Source: Fodinicola acaciae
GTDB taxonomy: Bacteria > Actinomycetota > Actinomycetes > Mycobacteriales > HKI-0501
Assembly (NCBI RefSeq): GCF_010993745.1
Contig: NZ_WOTN01000002.1
Span: 930,001-994,000, forward strand
Direction of reading: 5' to 3'
Length of the DNA: 64,000 nt
Part shown: piece after piece, positions 7,472 to 15,648 of the stretch
How positions within the stretch are numbered: position 1 is the first letter of the stretch
Layout of the letters: each line of letters starts with the position of its first letter
Made by a program: the position numbers and the translations under genes
The notes under the pieces: generated by a model
Database searches by the model: none
What the model was told of the DNA's origin: nothing
What the model saw: the letters and a program-made list of their open reading frames with translations, nothing else

Positions 7472-8881
7472 ATGCCTGACCGCTTGTCCGCGCTCGACGT
7501 GACGTTCCTCTACTTGGAGACACCGACGACCCCGATGCACGTCGGCAGCGTCGCGGTCTTCGAGCCGCCGGACAGCTTCGACTACGACCGGCTGGTGTCG
7601 CTGGTCGACCAGCGGATGTCCCTGGTGCCGCGCTATCGCCAGGTCGTACGGCACGTCCCCGGCCACCTGGCCAAGCCGGTGTGGGTCGACGCGCAGGACT
7701 TCGACATCGGCTATCACGTACGCCGGTCCGCGCTGCCGCGTCCCGGCACGCCGGACCAGCTCGCCGAGCTGATCGCACGGCTGATGAGCCGCCGGCTGGA
7801 CCGCAGCCGGCCGCTGTGGGAGATGAACTTCGTCGAGGGCCTGGCCGACGGCCGGCTCGCTGTGATCACCAAGACCCACCAGGCGCTGGTCGACGGCGTC
7901 AGCGCGGTCGACATCGGCCAGGTGATCCTGGATGTCGACAAGACCCCGCGCGACGTACCCGAGCAGCCGTGGGTCCCGCGCCGCGAGCCGGGTCCGGTCG
8001 GCCTGCTCGCCGGCGCGGTCACCGAGTTGGTCAGCCGGCCGTCTGCGGTCGTCGACACGCTGCGGCTCGGCATGATGGACGCCGCCGCGACGGCGTCGTC
8101 GGTGGCCGGCGCGGCGACCGGGTTGTTCGCCGCCGTGCGTACGGCCGCGCGTCCGGCACCGGAGAGCCCGCTCAACGTGACGATCGGCGAGCAGCGCCGG
8201 TTTGCGATGGTGCGTACGGAGCTGGCCGACTTCAAGCGCGTCCGCGCACGGCATGGCGGCACGATCAACGACGCGATGCTGGCGACCATCGCCGGCGCGA
8301 TGCGCGCGTGGCTGCTGACTCGGGGCGAGCCGGTGCGGTCGTCGTCGGCGATCCGCGCGATGGTGCCGGTGAGCGTACGCGCGGAGGGGACCGATCCGGA
8401 CGAGGACGAGACGGCGGTGGCCGCCGCCAACCGCGTGTCGACGTATCTGGTCGACCTGCCGGTCGGCGAGCCGAGCGCGGTGATCCGGCTGCACCAGGTG
8501 TCCTTCGCGATGCAGGCGCACGCCGATGCCGGCCAGTCGGTGGGCGCGTCCGCGCTGATCCGCGTGTCCGGCTTCGCGCCGCCGACCCTGCACGCGCTCG
8601 GAGCCAAGGCCGCCAACGGCCTGTCCCGGCGGCTCTTCAACCTGGTGGTGACCAACGTGCCGGGGCCCCAGTATCCGCTGTACGCGGCCGGTGCGCGGAT
8701 GGCCGAGGTCTATCCGGTCGTGCCGCTCGCGCGCGGCCAGGCGCTGTCCATCGGCATCACGTCGTACGATGGCGGGGTTTTCTTCGGGCTCAACGCGGAC
8801 CGTGACGCGATGTCCGACGTGGACGTGATCGCCGACCTGGTGGTCGAGTCACTGGCCGAACTGGTGGAGACGACGCGATGA
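7472..8881 (+). CDS. Wax ester synthase/diacylglycerol acyltransferase (WS/DGAT) family protein
   Basis: The N-terminus LSALDVTFLYLETPTTPMHVGSV (in pieces), the SRPLWEMNF motif and a C-terminal NDAMLATIAGA segment place it in the actinobacterial WS/DGAT family, which transfers acyl groups from acyl-CoA to alcohols or diacylglycerol. The catalytic motif HHxxxDG reads HQALVDG here (H136, Q137), so the second His, generally held to be the catalytic one, is a Gln. That may mean altered activity or a subfamily variant. The ATG at 7472 starts right at the conserved N-terminus. The stop overlaps the next gene's ATG by four bases. Confidence 0.82.
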   Translation: MPDRLSALDVTFLYLETPTTPMHVGSVAVFEPPDSFDYDRLVSLVDQRMSLVPRYRQVVRHVPGHLAKPVWVDAQDFDIGYHVRRSALPRPGTPDQLAELIARLMSRRLDRSRPLWEMNFVEGLADGRLAVITKTHQALVDGVSAVDIGQVILDVDKTPRDVPEQPWVPRREPGPVGLLAGAVTELVSRPSAVVDTLRLGMMDAAATASSVAGAATGLFAAVRTAARPAPESPLNVTIGEQRRFAMVRTELADFKRVRARHGGTINDAMLATIAGAMRAWLLTRGEPVRSSSAIRAMVPVSVRAEGTDPDEDETAVAAANRVSTYLVDLPVGEPSAVIRLHQVSFAMQAHADAGQSVGASALIRVSGFAPPTLHALGAKAANGLSRRLFNLVVTNVPGPQYPLYAAGARMAEVYPVVPLARGQALSIGITSYDGGVFFGLNADRDAMSDVDVIADLVVESLAELVETTR

Positions 8882-9363
8882 GAATCTACCTGCCGGCGAC
8901 GCTGCCGTCGCTGCGCGAGTTTTCCGAGAGCGGGACGACGACCGCGCCGACCGCTTTCGCCGTCACGCCGGCGCTGCGCGAGTGGTATGTCGACGACGAC
9001 GTCGAGGAGCTCGAATACGCCGCGTTCACCGAGGCGGCGCGTGCCTCGCTGCGGCTGATCGACCACGACCCGACAGCGCCGCGCCGCCGCGTGGTGATTT
9101 CCGTTGACGTGGACGAAAAAGCCGTCCAGTCGCGGCCGGAGCTCGACCGCGCGGTCATACGCGTCAACGAACCCGTTCCGTTCTCCGCGGTCGCCGCCAT
9201 CCACGTCGACGGCGTGGCGGCGGTGGAAGACGTGACGGCCGCCGTGAAGGTCGTCATCGAGGCCGACCTCGGCGACGAGGACGCCCAGTTCGTCGTCGAC
9301 GGTGCCGAGGGCCACGAGCTGGAGTGGTACGACGTCACCGAGATCGGCGACCTCGTCAAATAA
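8878..9363 (+). CDS. Conserved actinobacterial hypothetical protein (DUF6912-like)
   Basis: A soluble, acidic 161-residue protein beginning MRIYLPATLPSL, with no signal peptide or membrane segment. The start motif and overall pattern resemble a small conserved actinobacterial family that I recall as DUF6912; the family name is from memory. Its ATG overlaps the stop of the WS/DGAT gene (ATGA), so the two are translationally coupled. No function can be read from the sequence. Confidence 0.6.
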   Translation: MRIYLPATLPSLREFSESGTTTAPTAFAVTPALREWYVDDDVEELEYAAFTEAARASLRLIDHDPTAPRRRVVISVDVDEKAVQSRPELDRAVIRVNEPVPFSAVAAIHVDGVAAVEDVTAAVKVVIEADLGDEDAQFVVDGAEGHELEWYDVTEIGDLVK

Positions 9364-9553
9364 CCGCTACAGCGCGAAACTGTCGTACCCAGGTGGCAGT
9401 TTTGGCCCCCACCCAGATCGGGGTGGGGGGTGGGTCAGAGGCCTTTCGCCTTGACGAAAATTTGCGTCATGGTGAGCCTCTCGACCCACCCCCCACCCGA
9501 CCACTGGGTGGGGGCAACTTTGGTCGAGGGGTACGACAGTTTCGCGCCGTAGC
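9364..9553. mobile_element. Short full copy of the composite palindromic repeat with both terminal inverted repeats
   Basis: CCGCTACAGCGCGAAACTG at the left end is the inverse of the right-end CAGTTTCGCGCCGTAGC. Each end is followed inward by a GC-rich hairpin (CCCCCACCC-AGATC-GGGGTGGGGG on the left, CCACCCCCCACCC...GGGTGGGGG on the right). The central CATGGCCCCCATG palindromes are missing and replaced by ~40 bp. The element fills the space between a small conserved gene and phzF and reads like a MITE with an internal deletion. Confidence 0.75.
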
Positions 9554-9571
9554 ACCTATCGAGACGCCTCA

Positions 9572-9577
9572 TAAGGT
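9572..9577 (+). promoter_or_regulatory. -10 box of a possible leaderless promoter for the PhzF gene
   Basis: TAAGGT lies 6 nt before ATG 9584. The intervening GGAGCC could also act as a weak ribosome site, so leaderless initiation is only one reading. Confidence 0.4.
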
Positions 9578-9583
9578 GGAGCC

Positions 9584-10399
9584 ATGCATCCGTACGTGAT
9601 CACCGACGTCTTCACCGACACGCCGCTGGAAGGAAACCCGCTCGCCGTCTTCACCGCCGGCGACCGGGTCCCCGAGGAGCGCATGCAGCGGCTGGCCAAG
9701 GAGCTCAACCTGTCCGAGACGGTCTTCGTGCTGCCGGCCGAGCGTGGCGGTGACGCGCGGATCAGGATCTTCACGCCGGCCGCCGAGCTCCCGTTCGCCG
9801 GCCATCCAACGCTGGGCACCGCGCTGTTGCTGGCCGACGGCCGCGACGAGATCACGCTGGAGACCGGTGCCGGCGACATCAGGATCACCATCGACGCCGG
9901 CGGCGAGGGACAGATGGCGCAGCCGATCCCGACCTGGCAGGCGTACGACCAGGCCGGCGAGCTGCTGGCCGCGCTCGGCGTCGGCCAGGCCGAGCTGCCG
10001 GTGGAGATCTACCAGAACGGACCGCGGCACGTGTACGTCGCGCTGCCGTCGGCCGACGCGGTGGCGGCGCTCGCGCCTGACCTGACCAGGCTCGGCCGGC
10101 TCGGCGCGATGGGGGTCAACTGCTTCGCCGGCTCGGCGCAGGAGTGGAAGACGCGCGTCTTCTGCCCGGGCCTCGGCGTGCCGGAGGACCCGGCGACCGG
10201 TTCCGCCGCCGGGCCGTTGGCGGTGCACCTGGCCAGGCACGGCCGGATCGGCTTCGGCCAGCGCGTACGGATCAGCCAGGGCGCCGAGATCGGCCGACCG
10301 TCGACGCTGTATGCGCAGGTGGACGGGTCCGGTGACGACATCGAGCGGGTGCTCGTCTCCGGTTCGGCGGTCGTCGTCGCTCGCGGCGAGTTTTCCTAG
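9584..10399 (+). CDS. PhzF family isomerase-like protein
   Basis: The 271-residue protein starts HPYVITDVFTDTPLEGNPLAVF and continues with LNLSETVFV (the conserved catalytic Glu of PhzF) and ELPFAGHPTLGTA, the family hallmark. Near the C-terminus EDPATGSAAGPLA is the second hallmark. PhzF of phenazine pathways isomerises trans-2,3-dihydro-3-hydroxyanthranilate; most homologues outside phenazine clusters have unknown substrates, and no phenazine genes are seen here. It follows a repeat element and is convergent with the membrane protein gene 3 bp downstream. Confidence 0.85.
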   Translation: MHPYVITDVFTDTPLEGNPLAVFTAGDRVPEERMQRLAKELNLSETVFVLPAERGGDARIRIFTPAAELPFAGHPTLGTALLLADGRDEITLETGAGDIRITIDAGGEGQMAQPIPTWQAYDQAGELLAALGVGQAELPVEIYQNGPRHVYVALPSADAVAALAPDLTRLGRLGAMGVNCFAGSAQEWKTRVFCPGLGVPEDPATGSAAGPLAVHLARHGRIGFGQRVRISQGAEIGRPSTLYAQVDGSGDDIERVLVSGSAVVVARGEFS

Positions 10400-10402
10400 G
10401 CC

Positions 10403-11485
10403 CTAGGCCCGCTTCGGCCGGCTGATCGCGGCCACCAGGATGCCGACGAGCAGGCCGGTGAACGCCCCGATCAGGCCGTACATGGAAAACGCGAAGCCGG
10501 TGAAGAAGATGTCGATCGGCTTGCCGCCCTCGGTACGGAAGATCAGCAGCGGAATGCACGACAGGCCGGCCGAGACGAACCGGATCAGGCCGGGGATCAC
10601 GCCGACCAGCACGCCGGCGCGGATCTCGTGGCCGCTCACCATGCCGGTCCGGATCAGGCCAGGCACGATCGCCGCCACCACGATCGCGGTCAGCACGATC
10701 TCCTCGGACGAGTTGAAGATGACCGCGAAGGCGATCAGCGCCGAGTCCTGCCACCCGAGACTCCAGATCAGCCAGTGCAGGACGACCTGGGAGATCAGCG
10801 TGTTGACGAACCGGATGACCAGCGCGACCACCGCGGCGGTCATGGCGGCGGCGATGAGCGTACGCGCCGGCCGGATCAGCACGAACAGCCCACAGAGCAC
10901 CGATGACACCAGGACGGTCAGCATCACCGCGATGCCGTGCACCGCGTCGTCGTGGAAGATCACCACGCCGCCGGAGATCACCGCCGGCACCAGACCCGTG
11001 GCGAAGGACACCAACACGACCGCGACCGGCAGGGGCAGCTGCCGCAGCCGCGCCGCCACCAGCGCCGTCACCGCCACCGCCATGATCGAGGTCGCGCCGG
11101 CGATGCCGGCGACGCTGGTGATGGTGAGGTCGCGGTCGCTGAAGAACGGGAACGTGTAGAGCAGCAACAGCGTCAGCACCACGTTGAGCACCGAGAGCAC
11201 CGTCGCGACACCGGCCGACCGCGAGGTCTGGCGCATCTGCCGCATGTCCGGCTTCGGCTGGCCGGGCGGCGCGCTGGCCGGATGGCCACTGACCGGATAT
11301 CCACTGACCGGATAGCCGCTCACGGGATAGCCGCTGACCGGTGCGCCGGTGACCGGATAGCCGCTGGTCGGCGCGCCGGTCACCGGGCCGGTCGGCGGCT
11401 GGGCCGGATAGCCGGCTGGCGGATAGCCCGGCGCCGGTCCGCGGTTGGGCTGCTGTCCGTACGGCGGCATTCCACCGGTCGTCAT
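10403..11485 (-). CDS. Multi-pass membrane protein with a Gly-Tyr-Pro-Val-Ser repeat N-terminus
   Basis: The first ~95 residues are a low-complexity, probably cytoplasmic tail built on GYPVS pentapeptides and other Pro/Gly/Tyr segments. From about residue 110 there are some eight hydrophobic segments, the last ending SRPKRA at the C-terminus. I do not recognise the family; architectures with a PxxGYP tail and membrane domain are common in actinobacterial envelope proteins. It is convergent with phzF and divergent from the P5C dehydrogenase gene. Confidence 0.65.
   Translation of the reverse strand: MTTGGMPPYGQQPNRGPAPGYPPAGYPAQPPTGPVTGAPTSGYPVTGAPVSGYPVSGYPVSGYPVSGHPASAPPGQPKPDMRQMRQTSRSAGVATVLSVLNVVLTLLLLYTFPFFSDRDLTITSVAGIAGATSIMAVAVTALVAARLRQLPLPVAVVLVSFATGLVPAVISGGVVIFHDDAVHGIAVMLTVLVSSVLCGLFVLIRPARTLIAAAMTAAVVALVIRFVNTLISQVVLHWLIWSLGWQDSALIAFAVIFNSSEEIVLTAIVVAAIVPGLIRTGMVSGHEIRAGVLVGVIPGLIRFVSAGLSCIPLLIFRTEGGKPIDIFFTGFAFSMYGLIGAFTGLLVGILVAAISRPKRA
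11278..11395 (-). repeat. 15-bp in-frame minisatellite encoding GYPVS pentapeptides
   Basis: Units of the type CCGGATAGCCGCTGA recur about every 15 bp. Several neighbouring units are nearly identical at the DNA level, which points to expansion by slippage or recombination. The array encodes the N-terminal tail of the membrane protein. Confidence 0.7.
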
Positions 11486-11614
11486 CTATGGCCCCCAGTT
11501 CCTGGTCGCTTCGGCGAACGAGCGTACCGATCGTCAGCCACTCATCCTCCAGCGTGCCAGGATGGTGGGACAACTCGATCGAAGCGTCCACAAGACGCGC
11601 GCTGAGGAGGGGAA

Positions 11615-13243
11615 ATGGACGCGGTCACGAACGTGCCGGTGCCGCACAACGAGCCGGTGCGGACGTACGCTGCGGGCAGTCACGAGAGGGCTACGCTGGC
11701 GCAGGCGCTCAACGGGCTCGCCGCCGAGCGACACGAGCTGCCGCACTTCATCGGAGCGCACGAACGCCACGGCGACGGCGCCGACATCGAGGTCGTGCAG
11801 CCGCACAAGCACTCACACGTGCTCGGCGTGGCACAGCAGGCGACGGAAAAGGACGTTGCCGACGCGGTGGCCGCCGCGAAGGCCGCCGCGCCGGCTTGGC
11901 GTGAGCTGCCGTACGACGAGCGGGCCGCCGTGCTGTTGCGCGCCGCGGACCTGCTCACCGGCCCGTGGCGCGACACGCTCAACGCGGCGACGATGCTCGG
12001 TCAGTCCAAGACGGTGCAGCAGGCCGAGATCGACGCGGCGGTGGAGCTGGCCGACTTCTTCCGCTTCAACGCGCACTTCGGCCGGCAGGTGCTGGACAAC
12101 CAGCCGATCTCCTCGCCCGGTGTGTGGAACCGGTTCGACCACCGGTCGCTGGAGGGTTTCGTCCTGGCGATCACGCCGTTCAACTTCACCGCGATCGCCG
12201 GCAACCTGCCGACCTCGCCGGCGTTGATGGGAAACACGGTCGTCTGGAAGCCGTCGCCGACCCAGGCGCTGGCCGCGCACCACACCATGAAGCTGCTGAA
12301 GGCGGCCGGCCTGCCGGACGGTGTCATCAACCTCGTACACGGCGACGGTGCCGCGGTGAGCAAGGTCGCCCTGTCCGACCCGGACCTGGCCGGCATCCAC
12401 TTCACCGGCTCGACCAGGACGTTCCAGCATTTGTGGCGTACGGTCGGGGAAAACCTGACCACCTACCGCACTTATCCGCGGCTGGTCGGGGAAACCGGTG
12501 GCAAGGACTTCATCATCGCGCACTCCAGCGCCGACCGCGCGGCGCTGGGCACCGGCATCATCCGTGGCGCTTTCGAATACCAGGGCCAAAAGTGCTCGGC
12601 GGCCTCGCGTGTGTACGTGCCGCGGTCGCTGTGGAACGGTGGTCTGCGCGACGACGTTGCCGCGACGACCGAGCAGCTGACCTACGGGAACGTCACCGAT
12701 TTCGCCAACTTCGGTGGCGCGGTGATCGACCGGCGGTCCTTCGACAAGCTGGCCGGCGTGCTCGACCGCATCAAGAACGACGCGGCGTGCAACGTCATCG
12801 CCGGTGGCAGTGCCGACGACAGTGAGGGTTTCTTCGTACGGCCAACCGTCGTCGAATGCAGCGACCCGACCAACGACGTCTTCGTGTCGGAGTATTTCGG
12901 GCCGATCGTCGCCGTGCATGTCTTTGACGACACCAAATTCGACGATGTCGTCGGCCAGGCCGCCGACGTTTCGCCGTACGCGCTGACCGGTGCGGTCTTC
13001 GCCAACGACCGCGCGGTGATCGACCGCGCATCGAAGGCTTTGCGTTTCTCCGCTGGAAACTTCTACATCAACGACAAGCCGACCGGCGCGGTCGTCGGCC
13101 AGCAGCCGTTCGGCGGTGGCCGCGCCTCCGGCACCAACGACAAGGCCGGCAGCATCGGCAACCTGCAGCGCTGGGTCAGCCCGCGCTCGATCAAGGAAAC
13201 CTTCGTGCCGCCGACCGACTACCGCTATCCGCACATGGCATAG
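11615..13243 (+). CDS. pruA: L-glutamate gamma-semialdehyde (1-pyrroline-5-carboxylate) dehydrogenase
   Basis: This NAD+-dependent aldehyde dehydrogenase oxidises glutamate semialdehyde to glutamate in proline catabolism. At 542 residues it has the length of the monofunctional P5CDH group. It carries the catalytic Cys in GQKCSAASRVY (C327) and the general base Glu in VGETGGKDF (E293), together with PFNFTAIAGNL and KPSPTQALAAH for cofactor binding and QQPFGGGRASGTNDKAG near the C-terminus, all characteristic. A GAGGGG ribosome site precedes ATG 11615. No proline dehydrogenase gene is adjacent. Confidence 0.93.
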   Translation: MDAVTNVPVPHNEPVRTYAAGSHERATLAQALNGLAAERHELPHFIGAHERHGDGADIEVVQPHKHSHVLGVAQQATEKDVADAVAAAKAAAPAWRELPYDERAAVLLRAADLLTGPWRDTLNAATMLGQSKTVQQAEIDAAVELADFFRFNAHFGRQVLDNQPISSPGVWNRFDHRSLEGFVLAITPFNFTAIAGNLPTSPALMGNTVVWKPSPTQALAAHHTMKLLKAAGLPDGVINLVHGDGAAVSKVALSDPDLAGIHFTGSTRTFQHLWRTVGENLTTYRTYPRLVGETGGKDFIIAHSSADRAALGTGIIRGAFEYQGQKCSAASRVYVPRSLWNGGLRDDVAATTEQLTYGNVTDFANFGGAVIDRRSFDKLAGVLDRIKNDAACNVIAGGSADDSEGFFVRPTVVECSDPTNDVFVSEYFGPIVAVHVFDDTKFDDVVGQAADVSPYALTGAVFANDRAVIDRASKALRFSAGNFYINDKPTGAVVGQQPFGGGRASGTNDKAGSIGNLQRWVSPRSIKETFVPPTDYRYPHMA

Positions 13244-13249
13244 CCCGGG

Positions 13250-14089
13250 CTAGTGACTGGTGTGCTGTTCCAGGTCGTTCAGTACGGCCTGGACCGGCCC
13301 CCAGCAAAGCCGGACGCTGTCCGCGTCGAAGGCCGGCTGCTCGGCAAGCTCCTTTCGTGGATGCACATAGTTGCGGTAGTCACGGACCTTGTGCATGAAG
13401 TCTTTCGCGTCGAGCTGGATGAGATTACGGGCGTGGGCCGTGTCGATCAGCTGTTCCAGCGTCGGACGGCTGGACGACACGGCCTTTCCGTTCCGGTCGA
13501 CATACGTCTGGTCGGCCGGGCCGTGCTCCTGTAAGACCGCCATCAGCACACCCTCAATGAGACTGCCGATGCCGATGATGGCCATGGTGTGCGCGCCAAC
13601 CTGTTCACAGGCGACCGTTTCGGCCGCCCGCCTGCTCAGGACGGCAACCGTTCGGTCGTCTCGGATGATCGACCGAATTCGTTGTTCCAGATCCGGTGGC
13701 GCTGAGAAGAACGGGGTCAAACCGTCGTGGCCGAGTTCGGCAACGACGGGCTGGCGACCGACAAAGACGACCGCCAGGCCTTCGAGCTCCAGAATGTCGT
13801 TGAGTACGTTACGGAATTCTTCCGCACTGGCCAAGCCGTCGTCGTACTCGCGTGGATCGCAGACTCGACAGAGCAGCCTCTCGACCAAAGCACGTTCGTC
13901 TCGCCGGCTGGCCAGTTCGTCGGCCAGCCACCGTACGCGCGCCGAGCCGTCGTATTCCACCGAAGCCGGCCAACCGGCTCGATGAAGCAACTGTTCCAGC
14001 TGCCATCCCTTCCGTTCGTACGAGCCGTCCGGATCGACGATCACGCGCGCCAGCCGTTCTTCCGTTGCCGGGTCGAGTGGAAACATCAC
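13250..14089 (-). CDS. HEPN/Abi-like protein encoded with a helicase-nuclease
   Basis: The 279-residue protein has an N-terminal helical region with ERLLCRVCDPREY and NDILELEGLAVVFVGRQP, and a C-terminal helical domain with MHKVRDYRNYVHP near residue 235-247. That last segment fits the Rx4-6H motif of HEPN ribonucleases (R-DYRNYV-H) and resembles abortive-infection C-terminal domains. The start overlaps the stop of the helicase gene by four bases (ATGA), so it is the last gene of a coupled operon. Likely role, by inference, is the toxic effector of a defence operon. The HEPN call rests on one motif and on context. Confidence 0.6.
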   Translation of the reverse strand: MMFPLDPATEERLARVIVDPDGSYERKGWQLEQLLHRAGWPASVEYDGSARVRWLADELASRRDERALVERLLCRVCDPREYDDGLASAEEFRNVLNDILELEGLAVVFVGRQPVVAELGHDGLTPFFSAPPDLEQRIRSIIRDDRTVAVLSRRAAETVACEQVGAHTMAIIGIGSLIEGVLMAVLQEHGPADQTYVDRNGKAVSSSRPTLEQLIDTAHARNLIQLDAKDFMHKVRDYRNYVHPRKELAEQPAFDADSVRLCWGPVQAVLNDLEQHTSH

Positions 14090-15645
14090 GGTTCTCCACG
14101 GTCGGTCCGGCGCTGGGCGACTTCCGCGGCGCGGTCCAGGCGCTCGGCGATCCGCGTGCCTCTCCGGCGGAAATGAAGGTCCCGCATCGCCTCGTCGATC
14201 CGCGAGTCACGGTCTCGCTGCAGGCCGTCGCTCATCAACCACATCATGATCGAGATCAACTCCCCATCGCTGTACTCGGTGATTGGTTGGCCGGGTCGGA
14301 CATTCGGTCGCGGGCCACGTCTTCTCGTGGCCGGTGGCGGTGTCACGACCGGCGGGACAGTGGTTCGTGGTTGGGCCGACGACCTCATGGCGGCCCGCCA
14401 TGCCTCGACGATCCGCGCCGTCTCCGCCTCTGGATCGGAAAACCAGGACGAGGCCCACACGCGGTGGAATCGCCAGCCGAGCCTTTCCAGATGTTGTTGG
14501 CGAAGCCGGTCACGGTCGCGCGCACTCCTGCTGCGATGGTAGGCGTCGCCGTCCGCCTCGACGGCCATCACCATGCGGCCCGGGTCGTTTTCGTCGGCAA
14601 GCGCGAAGTCGATGCGGTAACCGGAAAAGCCCCATTGCGGATGTACGGGAATCCTGGCCTCGGTCAGTCGTCGGCGGATATCTTCCTCGAATCCGTTGAG
14701 CGGCACGTTAGAGCTTCGGCCAACCCGATCGACGTCGCCATCGTGGTCGATCATTTCCAGATATCGGCGCAGCATCTCGGTGCCGTTGGCCACCGGGCCC
14801 GGCGCGATCGCGGCGGGACCAAAGCAGCTGACCACGGTCATCCGCCGTCTGGCCCTGGTCACGGCGACGTTGAGCCGCCGTTCACTTCCCTCACGGTTCA
14901 GCGCGCCGAATCCGGTTCGCGACACGGTGCCGTTGGCGCGTCGCGCGACACCGAGACTCAGAATGATCGCGTCCCGTTCATCGCCCTGCACGGTCTCGAT
15001 GTTCTTGACGAAGAAACGATGCGTCGGCCCGGTGTCGTCGGCGAAGAAATCGTCGAGCTCTGGCCGATTGGCGCGGGCCTGCCTGATCTCGTGCTCGACC
15101 CGTGCTTGATGTTTCGTCCCGAGAGTGATCACCCCGAGACTTTCGTGGGGACGCTGGCTGGCATGTTCCAGCACCAGTTCGGCGACCTTGCGGACCTCCT
15201 CCGGAGACGAGCCATCCTGACCAGGAGAGGCGGTGCCGTCGACGGGCACCAGTCGCAGCGGACTTTCCTTCTGCGTACCGGGAAAGGTGACAAGACCGCC
15301 GTTGTAGATCTCCTTGTTGGAGAACGCGATCAGTCGCTCGTCCTGGCTGCGGTAATGCCAGCGCAGCGGGTAGCAGTGGGGAATGATCGGCCGCATCGAC
15401 GTGAGGATGGATTCGAAGTCGCTGAGCTGCGCATCGGAGCTGTCATCGGACGGATCGTCAGCCAGCATCCGGTTGAACCATCGAGACGGCGGCAGCTGTC
15501 GGTCGTCGCCGGCCAACACGAGCCGACGGCCGCGCATGATGGACGTCATCGCGTCGTGCGGCTCAATTTGGCTCGCCTCGTCGAACACGACGAGATCGAA
15601 GAGCTCGGTGGCCGGCAACATCTTGCTCGCCACCAGCGGTGACAT
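14086..15645 (-). CDS. C-terminal part of a DUF4011-type SF1 helicase with MTES_1575-type PD-(D/E)XK nuclease domain
   Basis: The open frame begins ATGTCACCG, two codons after the amber codon that ends the upstream frame. The first residues give the Walker B motif VVFDEASQ (about 18-25), then AGDDRQLPP, the LRWHYRSQDE and IETVQGDERDAIILS helicase motifs and the NVAVTRARRRM motif VI of UvrD/Dna2-like SF1A/B helicases. After about residue 315 comes a nuclease domain with GFEEDI, YRIDFAL and AVEADGDAYH, followed by RDRDRLRQ and LGWRFHRVW, the pattern of the REase_MTES_1575 family. Walker A is not in this frame. No good ribosome site precedes the ATG, so expression would need readthrough or re-initiation. 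Confidence 0.8.
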   Translation of the reverse strand: MSPLVASKMLPATELFDLVVFDEASQIEPHDAMTSIMRGRRLVLAGDDRQLPPSRWFNRMLADDPSDDSSDAQLSDFESILTSMRPIIPHCYPLRWHYRSQDERLIAFSNKEIYNGGLVTFPGTQKESPLRLVPVDGTASPGQDGSSPEEVRKVAELVLEHASQRPHESLGVITLGTKHQARVEHEIRQARANRPELDDFFADDTGPTHRFFVKNIETVQGDERDAIILSLGVARRANGTVSRTGFGALNREGSERRLNVAVTRARRRMTVVSCFGPAAIAPGPVANGTEMLRRYLEMIDHDGDVDRVGRSSNVPLNGFEEDIRRRLTEARIPVHPQWGFSGYRIDFALADENDPGRMVMAVEADGDAYHRSRSARDRDRLRQQHLERLGWRFHRVWASSWFSDPEAETARIVEAWRAAMRSSAQPRTTVPPVVTPPPATRRRGPRPNVRPGQPITEYSDGELISIMMWLMSDGLQRDRDSRIDEAMRDLHFRRRGTRIAERLDRAAEVAQRRTDRGEP

Positions 15646-15648
15646 GGC

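Noticed and set aside
9364-9553. Intrinsic terminator as the only explanation of the GC-rich hairpins
   Set aside because: The hairpins occur with conserved terminal repeats and shared flanking blocks at several loci, so they are part of a dispersed element, even if they also stop transcription.
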